A DNA stretch of 64,000 bases from Symbiodinium kawagutii (lineage: Eukaryota > Sar > Dinophyceae > Suessiales > Symbiodiniaceae). The DNA lies in NCBI GenBank assembly GCA_009767595.1, contig VSDK01001730.1:184688-248687 (forward strand), given 5' to 3'. A program made the translations under genes and the position numbers. The notes below the pieces were generated by a model. The model was not told where the DNA came from. It saw only the letters and a list, made by a program, of their open reading frames with translations, and did no database searches. Positions 53,439 to 64,000 of the stretch are shown here, in pieces (position 1 is the stretch's first letter; every line of letters begins with the position of its first letter).

Positions 53439-54036
53439 ATGGTTCAGGAACAACCACCCTGCCATGTGGACTTGCGATTGAATGAGGAGGACGAAAGAAA
53501 GTTGTATGGGAAACCTCAAACGAATTCAAATGTAGCACCAGGAATGGTGATTCCTATGACTGGATCACCAGCAGTAGGTTTCTCAGAGGGATTCTTAGGT
53601 CCCGGAGGTGGGAATGCCACCTGGGGATTTCTGGAAACTTTGGATGACTGCTCTCGGATTGTTCGAGATTACTGGAGTCTGTTGGTCAGAGAAGGAAATT
53701 TGTCATCCCCAGCTGTTGTATTCAACGCCATGCAGGCAACCACATCGATGTGTCTTGGCCGAGGATCTTCTCCGGTCGAAACGCTGGAAGGGTTGAAAAG
53801 ACATTGATATCTCAAGGGATGCCGCATTGACGAGCCGCCTTCTGGCACACTGGCTGCTTCCACTTTTGCAAGGCCCAAATGAATTAGACTTACAACGGTT
53901 GGATGCAGAATTCTTCAGGTTCGACTTCTCTGCTTCAGATTCGAATGCTTTTGTGACCCTCATCCCTAGAGAGCTGCACCACAGCTGGACCTCAAAAGGC
54001 GAAATCCATAGTTGCCGTCATTGTGGATATCCATAG
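53439..54036 (+). CDS. Hypothetical coding region, frames unresolved
   Basis: About 600 bp free of simple repeats, with two successive plus-strand frames: LNEEDERKLYGKPQTNSNVA and LLVREGNLSSPAVVFNAMQA (to 53807), then LLAHWLLPLLQGPNELDLQR and LDAEFFRFDFSASDSNAF (53827-54036). The minus strand is open over part of it. It may be a decayed retroelement or two exons. No motif recognised. Confidence 0.25.
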
Positions 54037-54689
54037 TTTATCGGTAGCAGCTAGCAGCACTGAGTCAAAAATCATGCGAAACCTCGCGAGTGAGCTGGGT
54101 GACATTAGTTTTCATTGGATGAAACCCCCCATAGGCACCGTTTGTAACGGGATTATCCAGGGAACGGTAAAATCATCATCCAGGTCCTCAATCGTGGAAA
54201 CTTCATGAGAAACTTCTGAGGCCGACAGCGAAGTCCAGCATGGAGGTGTCCTGTGTCACAGCCTCACCTTGGCATTGGGACATGGGGTGGGAAGCAGTGT
54301 GGTCTTGATATGGCTATGGGTCAAAATCAGCAATAGATAGGTAGGCAAAAATCACAACAAGTCATCATACCCAACCAGAAGCTGCTGTGGTCATCCTGCG
54401 ATGATGTGTGACTATGTGTGATCGACATGAAACAAGCTGGGCCACTGGCAACCACCCGCAAACTCGGCCGGAAAATCCACACCATTGAAGTAGATATGAC
54501 CTATGGCCTATGGCTCACCCATTGGAAATAGTCATTTCTCAAGAGGCAAGCATGGCAGCCATGTAAAGATGGGGTTGGAAAGATACTATGGCATGACTGC
54601 CCCGAATATGAAGTATTGTCAAGGTTTATCATTCATCAGTACCATCATGAACACCTTCCAGTCCCAAATTCACAACCAGTATTGAATTG

Positions 54690-55340
54690 ATCAGCACCAT
54701 TCACCATCACAAAGCAAGAACGACCTTTCGTCAACATTGGCCATCATTGACTAGACTATACTCTTTGTAGCTATGAACCACTACTAACCCATTAACCACC
54801 CGTAGCTATGATGAACCGGCATTCTTCACCATCAGAAGCGATGTGTATTGTTGGTCATGCACGGCAATAATTGACCAAAATGAACCCTTCTCAACCACAA
54901 AAGCCATCATGAACCAACACCTACCCGTGCTTGACCATTATCAACCATCCATTTCCACCGTGTACCATGTTTCAGAAATGTCGACCATTCTTAACCACAA
55001 CTAATTATCCACATAGCTGTCGCATCGACATTTGGGATAAGCATGGTGTTAGCATGTTTTCACCTTGGGCTTTTAGGCTCTGCCATGCCGAATCCCACTG
55101 TTAGTCATCAACTGAGCACCATTACTGCTCATTCCGAGTCATAATTGAGCGTCATTAAGCACCGAAAAGCATTCTGAACCGTCATTACTCATGAGCAAAC
55201 TGCCATCATGACTAAACATTATGATCAAGCATTATTAAGTACCACTAAATATCATCAAGTATCATATTGAGCAACATAAGCATCATTAACCATGAACTGA
55301 TCATAATCATTCGTATCCTTAACCAGCCTGAAGTATCATT
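54690..55340. repeat. Cryptically simple accatcatgaacc block
   Basis: Words such as accattatcaaccatcc and atcattaagcacc. No gene. Confidence 0.65.
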
Positions 55341-55771
55341 GAAACTCCAGGCGCTTCATCGCTCAGCTTATCCACAGATGCGCATCAGTGGTCACCATCC
55401 ATCACCATCCCCGGCCCAGGTCACCATGGCCAAGGGCCAGCTGAACGGCGAAGTGCGAATCGTATGGAGCTCAGGGGCCGATGCTCACGGCTGAATGTCT
55501 TGTGGGAATGGAATGGATCAAAGGTATGGATGTTATTTGACATTGTTATTTAGGATCCATCATAGCTGCCATCAAAGTTATTCAGGATGTTTTTTGATGG
55601 ATTGTAGTCTTTTTTTTGGCAGTTATCTATATGTGCATTAATTATTGACCATCGTTTACGATGATATCATGAATCATCATTGGATATCATTAGTTATTGT
55701 CTGATCATTGATCATGCAGCTTTTCGCTTGTTTTCTCAGAATCTTTGAAGTTGAATGATTTCTTGGATTAG

Positions 55772-55905
55772 CTTGTTATGGTCCCGAGGCCGGCACCACG
55801 GTCTGGGACTCCCAGGGGGGGCGGCCATGGGTCGAAATGGGCGCTGGGCACAGCTTGGCCCTGGGTTGGCCATGCGGCTATGGGGTGCGGCCACGCTGGT
55901 GGCCA
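55772..55905 (+). CDS. Exon candidate, GC-rich
   Basis: Reads GPEAGTTVWDSQGGRPWVEM then GAGHSLALGWPCGYGVRPRW. VEMGAGHSLAL recalls a blade of RCC1-type propellers, but only one blade is visible and borders are unclear. Confidence 0.3.
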
Positions 55906-55929
55906 AGGATGATGACGATTTGTGATCTC

Positions 55930-56300
55930 AAACTGTTGGGTTATTACTAGTCCATTAAGATGTTGGGTGATCCCAAACTGTTGATTTAGTGATCACGAAT
56001 CAACAAACTTTGATAATCATAAGCAATTGATCATCAACAATCATAAACCATTGATATTATGGATCGATCGGCCAGGATTTCCAGCAGTTGGTCGACAATG
56101 GATTGTCACGATGATCGACTGGTTGATGTCAACGGATCTGTCAATGGTTTGTGATGGTTGCTGGTTGGTCCAGGATGCCTACAGTGATTTGTCAATCGTA
56201 TGAACTGACAAGCCAGAGGGGGATTCATCAGCAACAATAGTGGTTGATGATGGTAAGTATTTGTTACTCATGGTGAATTGCAGGGATGTTTGTGAACAGT
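55930..56300. other. AT-rich, no gene seen
   Basis: Words such as caacaatcataaacc and ggttgctggttgg. No supported feature. Confidence 0.4.
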
Positions 56301-56629
56301 GTGCAGATGGGTACGTCCGAAAGAAATCGTCTCTCACATGTTCTTTTTTTTCATATCATGGCTGACCAACTATCTCAACTTCAACCAGACTTGACCATGA
56401 CTTGAGGAACTTAAGGACTAAAGATGGCGTGAGTTGTCAAACAAATATTCACCCATGCAGTGCTGAGATGTGCTTTGATTGGCTGTCTTTGTGATGAACG
56501 AAGAGACCAGAACAGTTGTGCTACGTGACCCTCTATGTTCCCTAAATGAATATATCATCAATGGAAGGATATGAAAGCCATTTAGAGAGCTATTCATAAT
56601 TAACAGCAGGTTTCCTGCTAAATCCTGCT

Positions 56630-57225
56630 AAAAATAAATCGGAAGCTCATCACTTTTGGGAGATCTGCTAGCTGGGTCCAGCCGCTCCCAAGGGCGCGGC
56701 GAGAAAAGCTGGTGCCTATGCTTTGCAGCAACGGCTGAAGAGGTGTTGCGGTGGTGGGGCACCGCAACGGCAGCGGCACCACTCCATTGCTCGGATGATT
56801 TTCTTTTGACCAGGATGACCATTTGGGTCTGAAAGCATCACCTGTGACGACCAGGTTGGTAAGGATATAAGATGATATATGTCACCTCAGGGGTGATCTT
56901 ATGATCCCTTTCTTTGGCGACCAGCTTGGGAAGTTGATTTTTCCGACAAAGCCATATGCAGGGGCGGCATGGCACAGACCTACCCAAGCAAACGACCCAG
57001 GGACGCGGGCTGCACTTCAATTGCGCACCACCGCGCAGAGGATCACACCCTGTTGGTTGCTGATGGAGTCTGACCTTGCAGAATCCACATCAGTTCGATG
57101 TCTCCATGTACTGCAAACTATTTTGGAACCTGCAATATGGAATTCTGCTTGGTGGTTTCAATCACCTTTGATTTTCGCCAGTATTTGGGATGGTTGGTGG
57201 ACTAATATTTTTCAGAGGGGTTGAA
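56630..57225. other. Ambiguous coding island
   Basis: Frames on both strands are open and GC-rich. The plus-strand MIPFFGDQLGKL at 56901 shares PFFGDQ with sterol glucosyltransferases. No second motif supports this. Confidence 0.25.
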
Positions 57226-57229
57226 GCCA

Positions 57230-57960
57230 CGAAGCAGAATTCGTTTGAATTGTTTTGTGATCAATGAAATTACCTTTCAACCGTCTGCCCTTCGGGCCTC
57301 TTCGAACTTGAGCACCCCAAGGTCATGACATTGGAACTTTCACATTTTTTCGGCATGCCAAAGGAGACTTCTGGTAGGAATGTCGCGGAATTTCACACAC
57401 AGAGCCATCATAGATTTGATTTCAGCAATAGTCTGTAAGCAGCTAATTGATTGCTGGTCCTCCCTCAATTCTTTTGTGCACGTTTGTGCGTTTTTGAGCA
57501 CTATTCCAGAGTTTCATACGCATCCGGCGCTCCACCACTTTTTTGAGACCCGTTGAAACACAAATCCGTTGATTTCTTCCATTCGTCTTTTGAAGTATTG
57601 CTTTTCTCAGTTTAGCATCCTGTTGAGATGTTGATCACCAGCCCGCTATTGTGAGGTCAGGCGCAACCAGCAGCGTCGCCAGCCCCTAGCTGCCCACGGG
57701 GCGGGTCCACCGGTGGTCGCGGTGCCAGGGACTTCCATTCGAGTCTCTGCAACGGGATGGTGTGCGTCAATGCGCACCATGGTCAGGTGCTCGAGGCGGG
57801 GCGCTGGAGACCTGCACTGATTACATCGCGAAAAGGAAACGAACCAGTTGGGAAACTAAGATAATTATATAGATTTATAGTATAGATTCTAGATCATTTA
57901 GATCATTTAGATCATGCAGGTTTCTTTTTTGGTAAATTTGGAAGAGATTTTTCCGAATCT
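57230..57960. other. No clear gene
   Basis: 57650-57820 is GC-rich but frames are short. The (agatcattt)n words lie at 57890-57915. Confidence 0.35.
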
Positions 57961-58107
57961 CCACTTTGCAAAACCATGTTTTTCTTTGGCGGATGTGCTA
58001 CGCGAGCTCAAGCATTAAGGTCACGCGCTCGGGCCGACAGCTCTCGATCTTTGCTCAGCCAGTGCCCTTGCTGTGCCACATTCCTGTGCCGCCCGTGCCG
58101 CCGTGCC

Positions 58108-58181
58108 ATGCCCTCCACGCAGAAGGCCAAGAAGGTGGTCAAGAGCTTCAAGAAGGGCGACTTGGTCAAGAAACGTGGCCG
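58108..58181 (+). CDS. Initiating exon candidate of a small basic protein
   Basis: An ATG at 58108 opens MPSTQKAKKVVKSFKKGDLV then KKRG, followed by GT at 58182. The very Lys-rich start with KKGDLVKK is reminiscent of dinoflagellate histone-like proteins or a ribosomal or KOW-type protein. This is only composition, and the next exon was not found. Confidence 0.35.
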
Positions 58182-58309
58182 GTGGGTGGGAGCGAGGCCA
58201 GGACCAGGAGCTACCAGGCGTTGGTGGTTGATTGACATTTTATATAGTCCCGAATGTAATTATTAACAAATTGTTTTTTGACTAAAATTTTCCGTAGGGG
58301 TCGCAACCA

Positions 58310-58480
58310 CCAACCAGTTGTGGCATTATGGTTAATTGGATGGTTACTTGGATGAATTGGATTGTTAATTGGGTGGTTAATTTGTTGGGAATAAATTAGA
58401 TGGTTAGGTGCATGGGTAATGGGATGGTCAATTGGATGGTTAATTGGATGGTGAACTAGATATTTAAGATCGTTCGTCAA
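58310..58480. repeat. Degenerate (ttggatggttaa)n block
   Basis: Repeats of attggatggttaatt. The minus-strand His/Pro/Ile/Asn frame is an artefact. Confidence 0.75.
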
Positions 58481-58870
58481 TTTATGGTTATATAAATCAA
58501 GATGTTCATTTCATTTTAAGTTTCGAGGAAGGTGATTCTTGAGGGAAGGTCAAGTAGGTGATCACTCAGTTGGGTGACCATTTCTGATGAGTATTGATAA
58601 AGCTTGTGGATGATGATTATGACCTGCCGTGGTTGATAACCCTCGTTATTCGGGGTGGCTGGTCACCCAAACCTCATCTAAAGAGGCGTTGGTCAGCAGC
58701 CAGATGGTTCACACTCAGTGTCACAGCGGCATTACCCCAGAGTAATCCTATTAACCGATCATTGACACATGGCAATTCAGCATCATGAACTATAGTTACA
58801 AGCATCATTGACCACAGTACGGCACCACGTTCACAGCGGTAATTCACCATTTTAATTCACCATGGTTATT

Positions 58871-59007
58871 CACCATCATTCATCATCTTTCATCATCTTT
58901 CACCATCTTTCATCATCTTTCACCATCTTTCACCATCTTTCACCATCTTTCACCATCTTTGACCATCTTTGACCATCTTTGACCATCTTTCACCATCTTT
59001 GACCATG
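58871..59007. repeat. 10-bp minisatellite (caccatcttt)n
   Basis: About 13 units with catc and gacc variants, ending gaccatgg. Confidence 0.95.
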
Positions 59008-59039
59008 GTAACTCACCATGGCTATCTCATGGCCCACAG

Positions 59040-59119
59040 GCGTGGAGATCAGCCTGATCACCGGGAAGCCCAAGATCATCAGACAGGATCGAGGCCCGAC
59101 CAGGGTGACCAGGACCCCG
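59040..59119 (+). CDS. Exon candidate with AG|G and GT borders
   Basis: After AG|G at 59038-59039 the frame reads VEISLITGKPKIIRQDRGPT then RVTRTP before GT at 59120. It directly follows the 10-bp array, which would then be intronic. Family not recognised. Confidence 0.35.
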
Positions 59120-59288
59120 GTGAACAGGATGACCAGGGGTGCAACAGCAACCAGTTGGCGGTTCGGGGTTGATAAGGGTTAATAGTGGTTCATAATGGTT
59201 GATGATACTTGGGTTAGTGGTTCATAATGGTTGATGATATTGATTTAATAGTGATTAACAACAGTAACAGCAGCAACAAACTTTGATT

Positions 59289-59405
59289 TTGGTGGTTTCT
59301 CAAGTTATGGGGGTATCCCCAATTATCATCCTTGATGTTAATCATCTATTACATTCTATTACCAATAAACCAATCATTTTTGGGTCCCCTATTTTCAGAA
59401 CTCCC
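59289..59405. mobile_element. MITE-like element, family 1
   Basis: Left ttggtggtttctcaagttat, interior aattatcatccttgatg and accaataaaccaatcat, right cctattttcagaactccc. Confidence 0.65.
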
Positions 59406-59409
59406 CGCG

Positions 59410-60920
59410 TTGCTTGGATGTTCGTTGGATGTTCATTGATGTGTTCTGACAACCTTTGCTGCGAAGCAATGCCCACTTTTCAGAGGTAACCTGATCATTG
59501 CATGCAATGGGATGTTCACATCAAGAAACTGCGTGTTGTCATCTTTGAAGCACGAAAAGCACCAGCAATTTTTAAGCCCGAGAATGGTTTTAGCACCACC
59601 ACGTTACCACATTTTCTGCTGGGGACCAGCACCGTGTACCTATCTACTTAGTCCAATCACTTCATGGATTTCTGAAGTGCTGCAATCCACTCTCAACTCA
59701 AGGCTGACAATACCAATGGATCGCATTGGGTCAATACTGGTCATCATCACCAAGAAGGATCGCAGCTCATTGACGCAAAACTGCTGCGTGCTTGCAGCTG
59801 ATTGAAACCAAATCAGCCAGCAATTGAACCGCCTACTTGTCTCAGGGGGCAGTTTGCCATAATTTAGCTACCGCGGAAAAGTGGGATTGCATCAGTACAC
59901 ACTTGATCAAGCTCCACTGGTTCCAGCTTTAAAGATTGGAACTGTTCAATGTCGATCGACGTACCAAGCAATATTGCTACAAACTAAGCACCAAGAGATA
60001 ACTTGTCTCTGCCTGGTAAATCAGATTGGTGAAATATATTCTCTTGCTGCTGGTTGAATCCCTGTTGCTGTTGGTCAATATCCGCGATGATCCCTTTCTT
60101 CTTGCTGATTGTTGATGGTTACCAACGAAGTCACCAACCTATCAAGTCACCAACGAGCAAACAAACGAACGAACTCAACCAATCAACCAGCGAACGAGCG
60201 AACCAGTCAACCAACGACCAATTTCTTGGCCATTTGTTGCTAAGTCACTTCTCCCGAAGGAGTTGCAGCTATGCATTTCACTGGCAGGCCGTGAAGCAGC
60301 AATAAAGGCTACCAAGATGACGAGGGTCCGGCATGGCGCTGGGGGAAGGGACCCACCCCCTCAGTGACTCGATGATTGGCAGTGGAAGTTAAGGATTGTA
60401 TGATTGAAGGGGCTGATGATCATATGGCCTAGCTTGAGTGGTTGATGAGCTGACTGTTAACAGTGGCTGGTGAGATGGTTTAATGGGAGATTTGTATTAC
60501 TAAACGGCCAGTTTAAAGTTTAAAGAAGACATGATGTCCGGTTGGTGGTTTGAGAGTAGTTGGACTGCCCACAATCAACTACGATCATAAACTATTCTTT
60601 CCACCAGCACCACTAGCCACCACTATCATGCACCATCATCATGTACAACCACTGTTGACAAGCTCATTGGCAGCTTTTCAGTCGTACCGGCCGGCACAAA
60701 AAAAGGTAAACACATTGATTTCTCCAGGACCTGGGCTTAGATGATCATAGTTTACCTGGTGGTAAACTGACCTCTGGAAGCTAACCAAAACCTACTTTTT
60801 CATGGGCAAACCAGCAATAAATGGTGGATTCTCCACTTCCGGGTTAGTCTATCAGAGTGTAGCCTTTCTTGTTTGGTTCATGAACTGTTTCGAAGGGCAC
60901 TGCCTAGAACCTTGGACCAT
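59410..60920. other. Mostly no gene seen
   Basis: Frames of 60-100 codons without recognisable features. 60140-60200 has (gaacgaac)-like words. Confidence 0.35.
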
Positions 60921-60928
60921 CGCCGCCC

Positions 60929-61084
60929 ATGAATCCTTCGCATCGCTGTGACCAGGCCCAATGGCTGAAGTACCAAACCGATGCTTACAACAAAGCCTGG
61001 CCCAAGCCCGAGTACATGAAGGAGAAAAGAGAAACGGTCTACGTCCGCGATGGGGGAGATGGCTTCTTGGTCCCAGCTGATTGA
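60929..61084 (+). CDS. Terminal exon or small ORF, 51 aa
   Basis: Reads MNPSHRCDQAQWLKYQTDAY then NKAWPKPEYMKEKRETVYVR and DGGDGFLVPAD, ending at TGA 61082-61084. The Tyr/Lys/Glu-rich peptide is clearly unlike the flanks; the T/G low-complexity tract begins right after the stop. It may be a terminal exon with the Met internal. Family not recognised. Confidence 0.45.
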   Translation: MNPSHRCDQAQWLKYQTDAYNKAWPKPEYMKEKRETVYVRDGGDGFLVPAD

Positions 61085-61089
61085 TTGGT

Positions 61090-61520
61090 GGTTCTTTAAG
61101 GTTGTGGATGGCTGTTTGGTGCGTGCTTGTTATTTGGTCGCGCATGGTTAGTTGTTCTTTGTTGATCGTTTGGTTGCTGTTAAAGCTTTTGGTGTTGTTT
61201 GGCTTTTTTGTTAGTTGTTGTTCATTTCTAGTTGTTCCGTGTTCTTTGATGGTTGGATGTTATTTCTTATCTGTATGTTGTTTTCGTCGATTGTTGTTTT
61301 GTTGTAGCATGTTGTGTGGTATTGTTTCGTTTTTGTTGTGTGTGTGTCGGTGGTTGTTGATTGTTTTTGATTTGGGGTTTAACGTTGTATTGAATGTTGT
61401 TTGTTGGTTGTGTGCTGTTGTAGTGGTTGGTTGTCTAGGGGTCTTGGTTGTTGCTTTTTTTATGGTGTTGCTCGTTGCTGGTTGTTAGTGCTGCTGTTTT
61501 TGTTATGCCGGTTGCTGGAG
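61090..61520. repeat. T/G-rich low-complexity tract
   Basis: About 430 bp of ttgttgtt, gttggttg and ttggtgtt words. The Val/Leu/Cys-rich ORF at 61081-61488 simply translates this bias. Confidence 0.8.
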
Positions 61521-62128
61521 GTTTTGTTGAACTTGTCATGAACTGCTGTGATGCGAGGGACCAGCAGCGGATATCCACCACCGGAAACTCACAATTTTGC
61601 TTCTCAGCATGGAGGTGAACCCGGACCTCCGTAAATGAACGAAAGAGCTGGTAGCAGTTAGGTGTGCACTCAGGTGCAACCTTGTAGACACGAATGGTGG
61701 CTCATTTGATCCCAAGTTATTTGATATCAAAAGATATTGACAGCAATATGTGGCAATACATTGGAATAGTGGCTGTGGCAATGCTGTGCATTCCTGTCGC
61801 ATCCTGATATCCAAAGCCCATGGTGGGAAATCCAGCCGCATCCGGTCCCTTGCAAGCCTTCATGTTTGCGCAGTGAACCAAGATGCCCTTCCTAAGATGG
61901 CAAGGATCGTTTTGGTGAAATGTGGAGTTTTGTGGCATGGGCATGAGTCATAGCCATATACCATGCTTAGATGATTAAGCAGAACAACACAGAACAATCC
62001 CTGATTGTTTGATCGTTCTGGCCGAACATTGTCACCACGTTTGAACATGTATTAACCATGTTGGCTACTCAGATAGTTATGCAAAGTGGTGAGCTGATCT
62101 CACTGGCCCTGGGGATGCTGCTGGTCAG

Positions 62129-62208
62129 CTGACCGTGGTTGACCGTGACCCTGATCTGGAAGTGGTCACCGGAAGCAAACACTACTCCCACGGGAGGCCT
62201 CATTTGTT
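62129..62208 (+). CDS. Exon candidate, product unknown
   Basis: After AG at 62127-62128 the frame reads LTVVDRDPDLEVVTGSKHYS then HGRPH. Gene-like, end uncertain. Confidence 0.3.
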
Positions 62209-62209
62209 C

Positions 62210-63190
62210 GCTAGAGGTTGGTCAAAACAAACTGTATCAAACTTGTGGCCTTTGTTCCTGTCGTTTTTATTTGAAGCTCAAATCTGAGTGACATGAACTA
62301 TTTCCAAGTGAGGGGTACCATTTTCCAGGGCATGTCTTTTAGGCGCCGAGACCCGTCACAATGCTCAGGCGCCTATCGACAGCAAACCTACGCGACTTGG
62401 TTTAGAATGCTGATGCGAATGCCTACAGCTGGTTATCAGGGGATGATGTCAAGATGAAAGTCCTAATTTTTCCAGCTGAGTGTTCACCTTAGTAGTGTTT
62501 GAGGAACAAGGCAAGCAACGAAAATAGGGGTAGTAGAACCATCTCTAGTTCTCTTCCCCTTTTGGCAAACCGACGGCACCTGGAAATGAACAATCAGTAC
62601 ATTCATTGGAAAGATCATTTGGAAGCTGCAGAGAGAGATAGACAGATTGGTTTCGAGTACCTGGAACCCCCCATTTGGACGGTTCGTACACCCTTCATAT
62701 GCTGGCCACCAAATACTTTCGGTCCTGTTTCAAAGGTTATCATATCCTTTGCTTATAAGGCGTGCGCGAAGAAACAATGCGACGGAAATTGGGTTTGCTT
62801 TTGGTTGTACCCTCCTATTGTTTAGTTTGCAGGTCTGCTTCATATCCTGTTTGGGTGGCTTGTTTCTGTGCTTAATTGATTGGCATGTCGTTGGGTTGGT
62901 ATGTCGTTAGGCTGGTATGAACCATGATCAATCTGTGTAGTTGGCTCTGAAATAGCATTCAGCTTTCTCATTGAATATAGCACATAAGTTAGCCATCAAT
63001 TGTTACACATTGGTAACTGCGAGCTACAAAAACATTGCCAACCAGAATTTGCAAACCAGCGTCAGTCAGTACCAACCATTTTCACCCATTATCTAACAAT
63101 TCGAATCATGATTCGCGGATGAACCATTGCAAAACACATTGGCATGGTTAACCCCAACATCCCCCCTATATAAATATTTCTTGGACCACT
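62210..63190. other. No clear gene
   Basis: Two overlapping frames at 62499-62910 have no recognisable motif. 62930-63130 is AT-rich with aaccatttt words. Confidence 0.35.
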
Positions 63191-63197
63191 AAGTAAG

Positions 63198-63302
63198 CCC
63201 ATCGTTTCTTGAACCGCCACGTGCCACACGATCAGGAGATTGTGACGCGCTGGACTGCCAAGACGAAAATCGAGTACCGGCCTCACGCGAAAGCACCTGG
63301 CA
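63198..63302 (+). CDS. Exon candidate with strong donor
   Basis: After AG at 63196-63197 the frame reads HRFLNRHVPHDQEIVTRWTA then KTKIEYRPHAKAPG before GTAAGA at 63303. If not spliced, the frame continues to TAG at 63332-63334. Basic peptide, possibly RNA-binding or ribosomal in character; not recognised. Confidence 0.45.
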
Positions 63303-63356
63303 GTAAGAGTCACATCAGAGTCTTGGCTCAGTAGCGGTGAATCATCATTGGAATCA

Positions 63357-63473
63357 TAGATGGGTCAAGCAGTTCACCAACCAATTTCATGGGGATGATA
63401 AGCAATAAGAATAGGGAAACCAATGGTTAATGATAGGGGAAGCAGGGGTACAGGGTTTTGACCCACTGCCAGT
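63357..63473. mobile_element. MITE-like element, family 2
   Basis: Left gatgggtcaagcag is diverged; the interior ggggatgataagcaat and aatagggaaaccaatgg and the right end gggttttgacccactgcc are typical. Confidence 0.55.
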
Positions 63474-63479
63474 GATGGC

Positions 63480-64000
63480 TAATGGGGCATAGTGATGGTT
63501 GAAAAGAGGGGATAATCAGCACCAAGAATGGATAAACTACTAGAGGTATGCTGCTTAGCATTGTTAGGCAATGATGGTCGATCGTTACTATCAATGGTTG
63601 TTTGGGATTAACATGGATCGACAATGCCAAATGATGGTTGATCAGATCGATCATGGTTGTTCCCGCTGACCAACCATGGTTTTGGATGATTCGTATCGGT
63701 TACGGTTAATATGTGTTTTTTCTTAACCAGCAGCAACGGAGGATAACAAGCAGCACTAGTGGAGAATAACAACCAACAGTTTCGGAGTGTAACAACCAAC
63801 AACAACGGGCAAAAAATAACCAACACCAGTGGAGGACAATGACAAACCATTGCAGGATGATGACTAAGGTTAAAACAAGAGAACAGCCAACGATATTGGA
63901 GGATTACAGATAGACAACACATATCTGGTGGATGACAAGCAACAATTAGTGAAAATATCAACTCACAAGCGTCCAGAAGGAAAAACCACCAATATTGTTG
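63480..64000. repeat. Cryptically simple block to the window edge
   Basis: Words gatggttg and gggataatc, then accaacaacaacggag-type repeats on the plus strand (63720-63960). No gene. Confidence 0.6.

Noticed and set aside
61081..61488. 135-codon hydrophobic ORF resembling a membrane protein
   Set aside because: It lies wholly in a T/G low-complexity tract, so Val/Leu/Cys/Gly content follows from base bias.
1..64000. Spliced-leader relics, tRNA, rRNA, snRNA and CRISPR arrays
   Set aside because: Looked for by eye (dinoflagellate leader word, cloverleaf arms, regular spacers); none seen. A covariance-model search would be decisive.

Overview
The window looks like nuclear DNA of a dinoflagellate (Symbiodiniaceae, Polarella or Prorocentrum type). 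Four things suggest this. Protein-coding pieces are short, GC-richer islands scattered in AT-rich, repeat-rich DNA. Likely introns begin with GT or GC, and likely acceptors read AG|G. A tyrosine-recombinase retrotransposon carries a cytosine-methyltransferase-like ORF. Small inverted-repeat elements are abundant. The species was not identified, and no rRNA, tRNA, CRISPR, operon or bacterial signal was seen. Two N-gaps (10603-10615 and 29336-29470) break the assembly.

The centrepiece is a DIRS/PAT-like retrotransposon at about 5588-12514. It has a short terminal repeat at the left end (A1). Then come a duplicated leader with a small membrane-segment ORF, a gag-like ORF (6559-7776), a reverse transcriptase-RNase H ORF (from 7773), a tyrosine recombinase (10165-11357) and a C5-methyltransferase-like ORF (about 11273-12037). 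The right end is a B1-A2-B2 arrangement (12081-12514). The ORFs overlap or change frame, so the element probably makes several products from one transcript. Both outer junctions share the core CATG, which fits recombinase-mediated insertion of a circle without a classical target duplication.

Outside the element almost no long ORF is real. Genes appear as exon fragments, almost all on the plus strand. The best are a complete RRM domain split over three exons (4275-4983) and two exons of an HSL-type alpha/beta hydrolase (34316-34451 and 40480-40613). There is also an unrecognised multi-exon gene at about 20970-23372. About twenty-five further short exon candidates were judged by open frame, AG|G acceptor, GT/GC donor and peptide composition. 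They are listed with modest confidence because none could be searched.

The rest is repetitive. It includes two families of roughly 105-240 bp MITE-like inverted-repeat elements (at least twelve and four copies), several minisatellites (11-bp, 24-bp, 40-bp, 10-bp and 9-bp units) and microsatellites. Long cryptically simple blocks are built from words such as atggttgatgatgg or their complement. Several MITE copies lie directly beside exon candidates.
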